Positions 30,459-38,533 of a stretch of DNA of 64,000 bases are shown here, one piece after another. Under the pieces are notes generated by a model. That model did no database searches, was not told the DNA's origin, and worked only from the letters and a program-made list of their open reading frames with translations. The stretch is taken from the NCBI RefSeq assembly GCF_041714655.1, contig NZ_CP168219.1, forward strand, positions 2,480,001-2,544,000, given 5' to 3'. Origin of the DNA: Pseudoroseicyclus_A sp041714655. GTDB lineage: Bacteria; Pseudomonadota; Alphaproteobacteria; Rhodobacterales; Rhodobacteraceae. The translations under genes and the position numbers were made by a program. Each line of letters opens with the position of its first letter. Within the stretch, counting starts at the first letter, position 1.

Positions 30459-31665
30459 AGGCTCCCGACCCTGTCGCCAGCGCCTCCGCCAGCTTCATGG
30501 CGAGCCGCTGCGCCACCTGGCGCTTCGACATGCGCGGCCAGTCCTCCGCCCCCTCGGCGGTGATCAGCGTCACCGCATTCTCGGTGCCGCCCATGATGCC
30601 GGTGCCGGGGGAGACGTCGTTGGCGAGGATCCAGTCGCAGACCTTTCGCTGCCGCTTGGCGGCGGCGTGCTCGGCCACCCGCTCCGTCTCCGCCGCGAAG
30701 CCGACGACCAGCCGGGGGCGCTGCGGCCCGGGGGTGGAGAGGCGGGCGAGGATGTCGGGGTTCTCGACGAGGCGGAGGTCCGGCAGGCCGCCCGCCTCCT
30801 TCTTCATCTTCTGGCCCGAGGCCTCCGCCACGCGCCAGTCGGCGACGGCGGCGGCGCAGATGGCGGCATCGGCGGGCAGCGCCGCCTCGGCGGCGGCCAG
30901 CATCTGGGCGGCGGTTTCGACGCGCACGACCTTGACGCCCCCGGGCGGCGGCACCTCCGCCGGGCCGGTGATGAAGGTCACCTCCGCCCCGAGGCCCGCC
31001 AGCGCATCGGCAATCGCCGCCCCTTGGGCGCCGGAGGAGCGGTTGGCGATGTAGCGCACCGGGTCGATCGGCTCATGCGTGGGGCCGGAGGTCACCAGCA
31101 CATGGCGGCCCTTGAGCGGCCCGTCGGCCAGCGCGGCGCCCACCGCGGCGACGATGGCCGGCACCTCGGCCAGCCGGCCGGGGCCGAATTCGCCGCAGGC
31201 CATCGGCCCCTCGTCCGGCCCGACGAAGAGGATGCCGTCGCCCTCCAGCACCTCCCGGTTTCGCCGGGTCGCCGGGTGGCCCCACATGCGCACGTTCATC
31301 GCGGGTGCGAGGAGCACCCGCTTGTCGGTGGCGAGGAGCAGCGTCGAGGCCATGTCATCCGCCAGCCCGGCCGCCATCTTCGCCATCAGATTGGCGGTGG
31401 CCGGGGCGACGACGATCAGGTCGGCGGCGCGGGAGAGCTCGATATGCCCCATCTTCGCCTCCTGGGAGAGGTCGAAGAGCTCGGTGATCACCTCGCGGCC
31501 CGCCAGCGCACCGACGGAGAGGGGCGTCACGAATTCCGCCGCCGCGCGGGTCATCACGGGCGTGACCTCGGCGCCGGCATCGCGCAGGCGCCGGATCAGA
31601 TCCAGCGCCTTGTAGGCCGCGATGCCGCCGCCGATGATGAGAAGGATGTGCCGTCCGGCCAGCAT
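30442..31665 (-). CDS. coaBC: Bifunctional phosphopantothenoylcysteine decarboxylase / phosphopantothenate-cysteine ligase
   Basis: 407 residues covering both halves. The CoaC flavoprotein half has catalytic His74 in GHIELSR, PAMN with Asn123, and Cys156 in GPMACGE. The CoaB half has TSGPTHEPIDPVRYIANRSS, AAAVADW and the lysine pair in KMKKE. It makes 4'-phosphopantetheine from phosphopantothenate in two steps. With panB and panC it covers much of the coenzyme A route in this window. The last residues (GSGASGGSI) and stop come from a family 2 repeat. Confidence 0.96.
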   Translation of the reverse strand: MLAGRHILLIIGGGIAAYKALDLIRRLRDAGAEVTPVMTRAAAEFVTPLSVGALAGREVITELFDLSQEAKMGHIELSRAADLIVVAPATANLMAKMAAGLADDMASTLLLATDKRVLLAPAMNVRMWGHPATRRNREVLEGDGILFVGPDEGPMACGEFGPGRLAEVPAIVAAVGAALADGPLKGRHVLVTSGPTHEPIDPVRYIANRSSGAQGAAIADALAGLGAEVTFITGPAEVPPPGGVKVVRVETAAQMLAAAEAALPADAAICAAAVADWRVAEASGQKMKKEAGGLPDLRLVENPDILARLSTPGPQRPRLVVGFAAETERVAEHAAAKRQRKVCDWILANDVSPGTGIMGGTENAVTLITAEGAEDWPRMSKRQVAQRLAMKLAEALATGSGASGGSI

Positions 31666-31739
31666 GCCCGTGCCCCCTACTGCACCCGGTAGTCAGGCGC
31701 AAAGCTAGGCGCTCCGCCGCCCGGGGGCAATGAGGGCGC

Positions 31740-32618
31740 TCAGTGCAGCAGTTCGCGCAGGCCTGGCTGATGCGTCTCGAGATCGCGGCGCATCTTGCCG
31801 AAGGCGCCGGCCTCGAGCTGCCGCACACGCTCCTTGGAGAGGCCGAGCTCCGCGCCGAGGCTCTCCAGCGTCCGCGGGTCTTCCGTCAGGCGCCGTTCGC
31901 GCAGGATGAACCGCTCGCGCTCGCTGAGCGCATCCATCGCGACGCGGAGCCAGCTTTGCAGCGCTTCCAGCCCCTGGCGGCCCGAGACCTCGGTCTCGGG
32001 ATCGGCATCCTCCGAGGGGATCGTCTCGATCCAGTCGCGGCCGCCCTCCTCGTCGCCGCCCTGGGCGACGTTGAGCGAGAAGTCGGAGCCGGCGAGCCGG
32101 CCCATCATCATCTCGGCGTCGCGCTGCGGCACACCCAAAGCCTTGGCGATCGCATCGGCCCGCTCGACGGGCGACACCTGCCGCCCCTCGGCGGCGGCAT
32201 TCGCGTCGATCTCGGCCGAGACCCGGCGGAGGTTGAAGAAGAGCGACTTCTGGCTGGCCGTCGAGCCCGTCCGCACCAGCGACCAGTTGCGCATGACGTA
32301 ATCCTGCACCGAAGCGCGGATCCACCAGATGGCATAGGTCGAGAATCTGAGCTGCCGTTCGGGGTCGAATTTCTCCGCCGCCTTCATGAGGCCGAGCGAG
32401 GCTTCCTGCACCAGATCGGCCATCGGCGCGCCATAGCGCCGGTAGCGACTTGCCACCGAGATCGCCAGCCTTAGGTATGCGGTGGTGAGGCGGTGCAACG
32501 CCGCCTCGTCCCGGTCATCCCGCCAGGCGCGGGCAAGTGCGAACTCGGTCTCGGCGTCGAGCCATTCGGCGCGGAGCGCCTCGTCCTTAAGATCGTGATC
32601 GGGGTCCGTTCTTGCCAT
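31740..32618 (-). CDS. rpoH: RNA polymerase sigma factor RpoH (sigma-32 family)
   Basis: 292 residues. Region 2 (DLVQEASLGLMKAAEKFDPER, FSTYAIWWIRASVQDYVMRN) and region 4 (LGLSKERVRQLEAGAFGKMR) are present. The RpoH box, QRKLFFNLR in heat-shock sigma factors, reads SQKSLFFNLR at about 122-131. Rhodobacterales often carry two RpoH proteins and this may be the second type (RpoHII, tied to oxidative and singlet oxygen stress), but that is inference. The start ATG at 32618 has a weak ribosome binding site. A one-mismatch EcfG-like promoter lies at 32679-32704. Confidence 0.92.
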   Translation of the reverse strand: MARTDPDHDLKDEALRAEWLDAETEFALARAWRDDRDEAALHRLTTAYLRLAISVASRYRRYGAPMADLVQEASLGLMKAAEKFDPERQLRFSTYAIWWIRASVQDYVMRNWSLVRTGSTASQKSLFFNLRRVSAEIDANAAAEGRQVSPVERADAIAKALGVPQRDAEMMMGRLAGSDFSLNVAQGGDEEGGRDWIETIPSEDADPETEVSGRQGLEALQSWLRVAMDALSERERFILRERRLTEDPRTLESLGAELGLSKERVRQLEAGAFGKMRRDLETHQPGLRELLH

Positions 32619-32629
32619 ACTTTTTTTAA

Positions 32630-32645
32630 GGCCAGCGGGCTGGCC
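32630..32645. other. Short GC palindrome just upstream of rpoH start
   Basis: GGCCAGC, two-base centre, GCTGGCC, placed 12 bases before the rpoH ATG on the minus strand with an A-run between. In the rpoH leader it could fold near the ribosome binding region. It is not a terminator for rpoH transcription because A residues, not T, follow on that strand. Confidence 0.4.
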
Positions 32646-32678
32646 CTTCCCTCTCTGTGGCTCCACTCTGAAAAGTCA

Positions 32679-32704
32679 AACGCGCGGAGCGGCCGAAGGG
32701 TTCT
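32679..32704 (-). promoter_or_regulatory. EcfG-like promoter candidate for rpoH (one mismatch)
   Basis: On the minus strand AGAAC (32704-32700), 17-base spacer, CGTT (32682-32679). The -35 differs from GGAAC at the first base. Its position, about 61 bases before the start, is right for an rpoH promoter. Confidence 0.35.
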
Positions 32705-32710
32705 TAAAAA

Positions 32711-33220
32711 ATGTTGAACGGACTCACTTTGGTGATCGGCGGGGCGGCCTCAGGCAAGTCCGCCCATGCCGAAAGGCTGGTGATGGAGGGGCCGGGGCGC
32801 CCCGTCTACATCGCCACGGCCGAGGCGCATGATACTGAAATGTCAGAGAAAATCTTGCGCCATCGAGAGCGGCGGGACCAAGCCTGGCGCGAGGTCGAAA
32901 CCTCCGCCGGGCTGCCGGCGGAGCTCCGCTCATGCGCCGCGGACGAGGTCGTGCTGGTCGATTGCGCCACCATGTGGCTGACGGCGCGCTTTCTTGCCGA
33001 GGAGGACCTTGCCGCCGCGACCGAGGCCCTGCTGGACGCTCTCGCCGCCTGCCCGGCGGCGGTGGTGATCGTCACCAACGAGATCGGCCTCTCGCCGGTG
33101 CCGGACCATCCGATGGCCCGCGCCTTCCGCGAGGCGCAGGGCGCGCTCAACCAGCGGTTGGCGGCAGCGGCGGATCGCGTCGTGGCCGTCTGGGCCGGCC
33201 TGCCCCTGGTGCTCAAATGA
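32711..33220 (+). CDS. cobU: Bifunctional adenosylcobinamide kinase / adenosylcobinamide-phosphate guanylyltransferase
   Basis: 169 residues (CobU in Salmonella, CobP in the aerobic pathway). The P-loop is GGAASGKS at residues 10-17; VLVDCATMWLTARF is the second signature and IVTNEIGLSPVPDHPMAR the third. It phosphorylates adenosylcobinamide and adds GMP in assembly of the cobalamin nucleotide loop. It is divergent from rpoH, with a 92-base AT-rich-ended gap. The next gene overlaps it by four bases and is a phosphatase that may act in the same branch. Confidence 0.95.
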   Translation: MLNGLTLVIGGAASGKSAHAERLVMEGPGRPVYIATAEAHDTEMSEKILRHRERRDQAWREVETSAGLPAELRSCAADEVVLVDCATMWLTARFLAEEDLAAATEALLDALAACPAAVVIVTNEIGLSPVPDHPMARAFREAQGALNQRLAAAADRVVAVWAGLPLVLK

Positions 33221-33798
33221 GCGGCTGCACCTGGCACTGGGTCCGCCACGGGCCGACGCATGAGAAGGCCTTCACCGGCTGGCGCGACGTGCCGGCCGAC
33301 CTCTCCGACACCGCCGCCATCGCCCGGCTCTCCGCCGCGCTGCCGGAGGAGGCGATCCTCGTCGCCTCCGACCTGGCCCGCGCCTCCGCCACGGCGGACG
33401 CGCTCGGCACGTCGCAACAGCACCGCCGCCGCCTGCCCGACAGCCGCGCCCTCCGCGAGTTCGACTTCGGGGCCTGGGACGGCGCCACATTCGATGTCGT
33501 CGCCAGCCGCTGGCCCGACCTCTCCCGCGCCTATTGGGAGGATCCCGGCCCCCATGCCCCGCCCGAGGGCGAAAGCTGGGACGCGGCCGCCGCCCGCGTC
33601 GCCGCCGGCGTCGCCACGTTGGAGGCCGCCCACCCGCGCGCGACCTTCATCGCCGTCGCGCATCTGGGAGTGATCCTCACCCGCTTTGCCGCGGCGGCGG
33701 GGCTCCCCCCGCGCAAGGCCATCGGCCAGCACATCGCCCCCCTGTCGGTCACCACGCTCTCCCCCGGCAGCGTACAGCGCATCAATCACTGTCCGTGA
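33217..33798 (+). CDS. Histidine phosphatase family protein, possible alpha-ribazole phosphatase (CobC-like)
   Basis: 193 residues. The phosphoglycerate-mutase-like RHG motif is WVRHGPTHEKAF, with His11 as the phospho-acceptor; Glu lies in LREFDFGAWDG and the second catalytic His in IAVAHLGVIL. Family members have many substrates. Overlap with the cobU stop (ATGA) and shared translation suggest the alpha-ribazole-5'-phosphate phosphatase role of cobalamin synthesis, but another phosphomonoester is possible. Confidence 0.75.
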   Translation: MSGCTWHWVRHGPTHEKAFTGWRDVPADLSDTAAIARLSAALPEEAILVASDLARASATADALGTSQQHRRRLPDSRALREFDFGAWDGATFDVVASRWPDLSRAYWEDPGPHAPPEGESWDAAAARVAAGVATLEAAHPRATFIAVAHLGVILTRFAAAAGLPPRKAIGQHIAPLSVTTLSPGSVQRINHCP

Positions 33799-33875
33799 TC
33801 GTCTTCGCCACAATTCATCGCTTCCCGTGATGCGGGGGCGCCCCTAGGCTCCGCCGAAACTTGCAGGAGACACGC

Positions 33876-34565
33876 ATGGGCTACCGCCTCTTTATCGGCG
33901 ATCAATCCTTCTCCAGCTGGTCGCTGCGCGGCTGGCTGATGTTCGAGGCCTTCCACCTGCCGGCGGAGGTGGTCGAGGTCGGGCTCTATTCCGGCACGAT
34001 GGCGGAGGATCTCGCGCCCCTCGCCCCGGCGCGGCTGGTGCCGGCGATGAGCACGCCCGAGGGCGCGGTGGTCTTCGACACGCTGGCGATGGCGGAGACA
34101 CTGGCCGAGCGGCACCCGGGCCTTTGGCCCGACGATCCCGCCGCCCGCGCCTTCGCCCGCTCGATCACGGCCGAGATGCATTCGGGCTTCACGGCGCTCC
34201 GCAGCGAATGCCCGATGTATCTCCGCCACGCCTGGGCGGGCTTCACGCCGTCGGAGGCGGTGACGGCCGACCTCGCCCGCATCGAGCTCCTCTGGCGGAC
34301 CGCCCGCGCCCGCCACGGCGCGCCGGACAGCCCCTGGCTCTTCGGCCGCTATTCTCTGGCCGATGCCTTCTATGCGCCCGTGGCGCTCCGCATCGCCGGC
34401 TACGGCCTGCCGGTCAGTGACGAGGCGGCCGCCTATGTCGCCGCCCATCTGGCGCATCCCGCAGTCATCGCCTGGCGCGCTGCGGGTCAGGCGAAGAGCT
34501 ACGAGACCCTGCCCTACCAGCAGGACCTGCCAGAGGCCCCCTGGCCCGGGCCGGAGGAGCCTTAA
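33876..34565 (+). CDS. Glutathione S-transferase family protein
   Basis: 229 residues. The thioredoxin-like N-terminal domain begins YRLFIGDQSFSSWSLRGWL, with a Ser cluster at the glutathione-activating position, then RLVPAMSTPEGAVVFDTLAMAE, which includes the cis-proline and the glutathione-binding Glu/Asp. The C-terminal helical domain has DSPWLFGRYSLADAFYAPV. It conjugates or isomerises small electrophiles with glutathione. AGGAGA precedes the ATG. Glutathione synthetase is encoded nearby at 36129. Confidence 0.9.
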   Translation: MGYRLFIGDQSFSSWSLRGWLMFEAFHLPAEVVEVGLYSGTMAEDLAPLAPARLVPAMSTPEGAVVFDTLAMAETLAERHPGLWPDDPAARAFARSITAEMHSGFTALRSECPMYLRHAWAGFTPSEAVTADLARIELLWRTARARHGAPDSPWLFGRYSLADAFYAPVALRIAGYGLPVSDEAAAYVAAHLAHPAVIAWRAAGQAKSYETLPYQQDLPEAPWPGPEEP

Positions 34566-34620
34566 CGCTTTCTAAACCATCCCGCCGCAGGCTTGCCCGA
34601 GGGCAATCACGCGGGGGCAC

Positions 34621-36132
34621 ATGGTGGCACTGGCCTATGGCGTCGCCTTCGAGGGCGTGGAGGCGCGGCTGGTCGAGGTGCAATGCGCGATGTCGCCGGG
34701 CCTGCCCGGCTTCGCCCTCGTCGGCCTGCCCGACAAGGCGGTCAGCGAGGCGAAGGAGCGGGTGCGCGCCGCGCTCGGGGCGCTGAACGTCGCTCTGCCG
34801 TCGCGGCGCATCATCATCAACCTCTCCCCGGCGGATCTGCCGAAGGAGGGCGCGCATTTCGACCTCGCCATCGCGCTCGCCCTCCTGGCCGCGCTCGATG
34901 TCGTCCCCGCGGAGGCGGTGGCCGGCGCCGTCGCCATCGGCGAGCTGGCGCTTTCCGGCGCGCTCCTGCCGGTGATCGGCGCGCTCCCCGCCGCCATGGC
35001 GGCGGCGGAGGCGGGGCGCGGGCTCTTCTGCCCGCGCGCCGTCGGGCAGGAGGCGGCGTGGGTCGGCGGCGCCGAGGTGATCGCCGCCGCCAGCCTCGGC
35101 GAGATCATCGGCCACCTGACCGGCGCGCATCCCCTCGCCCCCTCCGAACCCGGCCTCGTCACCGAGCCTCCGGGCGCCCGCGACCTCGCCGAGGTCAAGG
35201 GGCAGGAGCGCGCCAAGCGGGCGCTGGAGATCGCCGCCGCCGGGCGCCACCATATGCTGATGGTCGGCCCGCCCGGCTCCGGCAAGTCGATGCTCGCCGC
35301 CCGGCTGCCCTCGATCCTGCCCGATCTGACGCCCGAGGAGGCGCTCGAGACCTCGACGATCCATTCCCTCGCCGGGCTGATCTCCGAGGGCGGGCTTTCC
35401 CGCACAAGGCCCTTCCGCGAGCCGCATCACTCCGCCTCGATGGCCGCCATCGCCGGCGGCGGGCGGAAGGCGGCGCCGGGCGAGATCAGCCTCGCCCACA
35501 ACGGCGTTCTCTTCCTCGACGAGCTGCCGGAATTCTCCCGCGTCGTGCTCGAGACGCTCCGCCAGCCGATCGAGACCGGCGAGGTGGTCATCGCCCGCGC
35601 CAATGCCCACAGCCGCTATCCCTGCCGCTTCCTGCTGATCGCCGCCGCCAACCCCTGCAAATGCGGCCATCTGGCCGACCCGAACCGCGCCTGCAACCGC
35701 GCGCCCAATTGCGGCGAGGATTACCTCGGCCGCATCTCGGGGCCGCTGATGGACCGGTTCGACCTGCGCGTCGACGTGCCGCCGGTCGCCTTCCGCGACC
35801 TCGACCTGCCGGCCTCGGGGGAGGGCTCGACGGAGGTGGGGGCGCGGGTCCGTGCCGCGCGGGCGCTGCAGGCGAAGCGATTCGCGGGCAGCCCCCTCCG
35901 CCAGAACGCCGATGCCGAGGGAAAGGCGCTGGAGGAGTTGGCGACGCCCGATGCCGAGGGGCGCGAATTGCTCCTCAAGGCCGCCGAGCGCTTCTCGCTG
36001 ACGGCCCGGGGCTATCACCGGGTGCTGCGCGTGGCGCGGACGATCGCCGACCTCGCGGGCTCGGCCGAGGTCCGCCGCCCGCATGTGGCCGAGGCGGTGA
36101 GCTTCCGCCTGAAGATCGCGCCGCCCTCCTAG
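34621..36132 (+). CDS. comM: YifB/ComM family Mg-chelatase-like AAA+ ATPase
   Basis: 503 residues. The N-terminal Lon-like ChlI domain (residues 1-170: FALVGLPDKAVSEAKERVRA, INLSPADLPKEG) is followed by an AAA+ module with Walker A GPPGSGKS at 216-223 and Walker B GVLFLDELPEF. A cysteine cluster CKCGHLADPNRAC is inserted near NPC. ComM proteins are branch-migration helicases that aid integration of DNA in natural transformation. The stop shares the bases CTAG with the convergent gshB stop. Confidence 0.93.
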   Translation: MVALAYGVAFEGVEARLVEVQCAMSPGLPGFALVGLPDKAVSEAKERVRAALGALNVALPSRRIIINLSPADLPKEGAHFDLAIALALLAALDVVPAEAVAGAVAIGELALSGALLPVIGALPAAMAAAEAGRGLFCPRAVGQEAAWVGGAEVIAAASLGEIIGHLTGAHPLAPSEPGLVTEPPGARDLAEVKGQERAKRALEIAAAGRHHMLMVGPPGSGKSMLAARLPSILPDLTPEEALETSTIHSLAGLISEGGLSRTRPFREPHHSASMAAIAGGGRKAAPGEISLAHNGVLFLDELPEFSRVVLETLRQPIETGEVVIARANAHSRYPCRFLLIAAANPCKCGHLADPNRACNRAPNCGEDYLGRISGPLMDRFDLRVDVPPVAFRDLDLPASGEGSTEVGARVRAARALQAKRFAGSPLRQNADAEGKALEELATPDAEGRELLLKAAERFSLTARGYHRVLRVARTIADLAGSAEVRRPHVAEAVSFRLKIAPPS

Positions 36133-37070
36133 GCGCGCTTCGCCTCGATCGCGTCCCAGATCAGCGCGGCGCCATTGGTGCCGTCGAAGCGCTCCAGCTC
36201 CTGCAGGCCGGTGGGGGAGGTGAGGTTGATCTCCGTCAGCCAGTCGCCGATGACGTCGATGCCGACGAAGATCTGCCCCTTCTCCTTGAGGAGCGGGCCG
36301 ATGGCCGCGCAGATCTCGCGGTCGCGCTCGGTCAGCGCCACCTTCTCCGCCCGGCCGCCGACATGCATGTTCGAGCGGGTCTCGCCGGCCTGCGGCACGC
36401 GGTTGATGGCGCCGATGGGCTCGCCATCGACGAGAATCACCCGCTTGTCGCCCTTCGCGACGGCCGGCAGGAATTTCTGCGCGATGAGCGGCTCGCGGCT
36501 GATCTGGCTGAACATCTCGTGGAGCGAGGCCAGGTTGCCGTCCTCCGCATGCAGCTTGAAGACCCCGGCGCCACCGTTGCCGTAGAGCGGCTTGACGATG
36601 ATGTCGCCGTGTTTCGCACGGAAGGCGCGCAGGGTGGCGAGGTCGCGGGCGATGGCGGTGGGGGGCGTGAGCTCGGGGAAGGAGAGGACGAGCAGCTTCT
36701 CGGGGTAGTTCCGAACCCAGAACGGGTCGTTGACCACGAGCGTACCCGGGTGGATCAGGTCGAGAAGATGCGTCGAGGTGATGTAGGACATGTCGAACGG
36801 CGGATCCTGCCGCAGCCAGACGACGTCGAACGCCTTCAGATCGACCTCCTCCTCCGCCCCGAAGCTCACATGGTCGCCGCGCACCCGGCGCAACTCCGCC
36901 CGGCGACCCCGCGCCGTCACCCGGCCCTCCTGGAAGGCGAGCTTGTCCGGCCCGTAGACGAAGATCTCGTGCCCGCGCTCCTGCGCCTCCAGCGCGATGC
37001 GGAAGGTGGAATCGGCGTCGATATCGACGCCCTCGATCGGGTCCATCTGGAAGGCGACCTTGAGGGCCAT
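36129..37070 (-). CDS. gshB: Glutathione synthetase
   Basis: 313 residues, the ATP-grasp enzyme that joins gamma-glutamylcysteine and glycine. Family signatures: FQMDPIEGVDIDADSTF at the start, VVWLRQDPPFDMSYI, VKPLYGNGGAGVF for ATP binding, RVILVDGEPIGAINRVP, and metal ligands in TEINLTSPTG. It is downstream of rsmI and yraN on the same strand and convergent with comM, with stop codons overlapping. Confidence 0.96.
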   Translation of the reverse strand: MALKVAFQMDPIEGVDIDADSTFRIALEAQERGHEIFVYGPDKLAFQEGRVTARGRRAELRRVRGDHVSFGAEEEVDLKAFDVVWLRQDPPFDMSYITSTHLLDLIHPGTLVVNDPFWVRNYPEKLLVLSFPELTPPTAIARDLATLRAFRAKHGDIIVKPLYGNGGAGVFKLHAEDGNLASLHEMFSQISREPLIAQKFLPAVAKGDKRVILVDGEPIGAINRVPQAGETRSNMHVGGRAEKVALTERDREICAAIGPLLKEKGQIFVGIDVIGDWLTEINLTSPTGLQELERFDGTNGAALIWDAIEAKRA

Positions 37071-37131
37071 GGCTGCTCCGGCTTTGTTGCTGCGATGCCT
37101 CGCCGATCAGCCGGGAGGTCCTCCCGCCGAC

Positions 37132-37524
37132 TTAGGCCTCAAAGACGGCATTGTGAAGGACGCGCACCTCTCCCCTGCCATCGACCAGCGCCACGTCGAT
37201 ACGGAACGGGGTCATCAGCCCGCGCGGGCGGCGGGAGACATAATCGCAGGCCGATTGCATGATCCGCTCCTGTTGGCGCCGGCTCAGGCGCAGCGCCGCG
37301 GCATCATGGGTGGCGGCCTTCTTGACCTCGATGAAGACGATGTCTTCGTCGTCCTCGGCGATGATGTCGATCTCGCCGTAAAGGCCGCGCCAGCGCCGCT
37401 CCATGATCTCGTGGCCGTCGGCGGCGTAATGTTCGGCGACGATCTCTTCGGCCGCCTGCCCGGCGACATGGCTGAGCCGCCCGCGCCGCGCGCGGATCTC
37501 GCCGAGACTGGCGGCAGCAGTCAT
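37132..37524 (-). CDS. yraN: YraN / UPF0102 family endonuclease-like protein
   Basis: 130 residues. The restriction-endonuclease-like core is seen as GEIDIIAEDDEDIVFIEVK, with Asp and Glu-x-Lys, and the N-terminal AGQAAEEIVAEHYAADGHEI. The cellular role is not settled, although the fold is that of Holliday-junction-type nucleases. Its ATG overlaps the rsmI stop by four bases, so the two are cotranscribed. In E. coli yraN lies in the same cluster with lpoA and rsmI. Confidence 0.93.
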   Translation of the reverse strand: MTAAASLGEIRARRGRLSHVAGQAAEEIVAEHYAADGHEIMERRWRGLYGEIDIIAEDDEDIVFIEVKKAATHDAAALRLSRRQQERIMQSACDYVSRRPRGLMTPFRIDVALVDGRGEVRVLHNAVFEA

Positions 37525-38393
37525 CGCTGCTTCTCCAGCTCGAGCGCCGCCTGATAGACCTGCCGCTTCGGCAGGCCGAGGGCGCCGGCCACCGCATTCG
37601 CGGCATCCTTCACCCGCATCGTCTGCATGGCCTCGCGCAAGGCAGCCTCCATATCCCCGGTTTCGGCGCCGCCCTTGGGCGCCCCGCCGATCACGACCAC
37701 GATCTCGCCCTTGGGCGCCTCCGCGAGCCCCTCCGCCAGCGCGCCGAGGCTGCCCCGGCGCACCTCTTCGAAGCGCTTGGTGAGCTCGCGGCAGAGTGCC
37801 GCCGGCCGGTCTGTTCCCAGAATATTCACCAAATCACTGAACAATTCGCTAACGCGCCGCGGCGATTCATAGAGCACCATGGTGAAGGGATGCGCGCGAA
37901 GCTCGGCCAGCGCGGTCCGCCGCGCCTCGGCCGCGGCCGGCAGGAAGCCGAGGAAGGTGAAGCGGTCCGTCGGCAGGCCGGCCACCGCCAGCGCCGCCAG
38001 CACGGCCGAAGCGCCGGGCGCCGAATGGACGGGCACGCCCGCCGCCACCGCATCACGCACCAGAGCATAGCCGGGGTCTGACACCAGCGGCGTTCCCGCC
38101 TCGCTGACATAGGCGAGCGAGCCGCCGGTCTTGAGGGGCTCCAGCAGCGCCGCCCGCGCCGCCGCGCCCGAATGGTCGTGATAGGCCGTCAGCCGGCGCC
38201 CGCCGAGCTTCACCCCGTGGATATCCATCAGCTTGCGCGCCGTCCGCGTGTCCTCCGCCGCCAGCGCATCGGCCCGGGCCAGAAGATCGAGCGCCTTCAG
38301 GGTGATGTCATCCGCCGCGCCGATCGGCGTGGCCACCAGATGCAGCCCCGGAGGGATCGGCGCGCCGCCGGAAACCTGTCTGCCGGAATTCAT
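37521..38393 (-). CDS. rsmI: 16S rRNA (cytidine1402-2'-O)-methyltransferase
   Basis: 290 residues, tetrapyrrole-methylase fold. It methylates the ribose of C1402 in the decoding centre with S-adenosylmethionine. Signatures: HLVATPIGAADDITLKAL, AEDTRTARKLMD, VSEAGTPLVSDPGYALVRDA, PGASAVLAALAVAGLPTDRF and VLYESPRRV. It is divergent from the LpoA-like lipoprotein gene and coupled to yraN. Confidence 0.95.
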   Translation of the reverse strand: MNSGRQVSGGAPIPPGLHLVATPIGAADDITLKALDLLARADALAAEDTRTARKLMDIHGVKLGGRRLTAYHDHSGAAARAALLEPLKTGGSLAYVSEAGTPLVSDPGYALVRDAVAAGVPVHSAPGASAVLAALAVAGLPTDRFTFLGFLPAAAEARRTALAELRAHPFTMVLYESPRRVSELFSDLVNILGTDRPAALCRELTKRFEEVRRGSLGALAEGLAEAPKGEIVVVIGGAPKGGAETGDMEAALREAMQTMRVKDAANAVAGALGLPKRQVYQAALELEKQR

Positions 38394-38533
38394 GCCTAGA
38401 CCCTTTCGTCCCCCGCCCTATGATATTGGCAACCGCCGCCCCGGCCGCGCGCCCCCCGCGCGCAAGGCCTCGGCAGGACAACCATGCCCCGAAGAGCCAG
38501 ACCGGCCGAAGGGGAGCGAGGGAGAGGACCCCT

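Noticed and set aside
34593..37262. 889-codon frame across comM and gshB
   Set aside because: Arg/Pro/Ala-rich shadow; the real genes in other frames have intact motifs.
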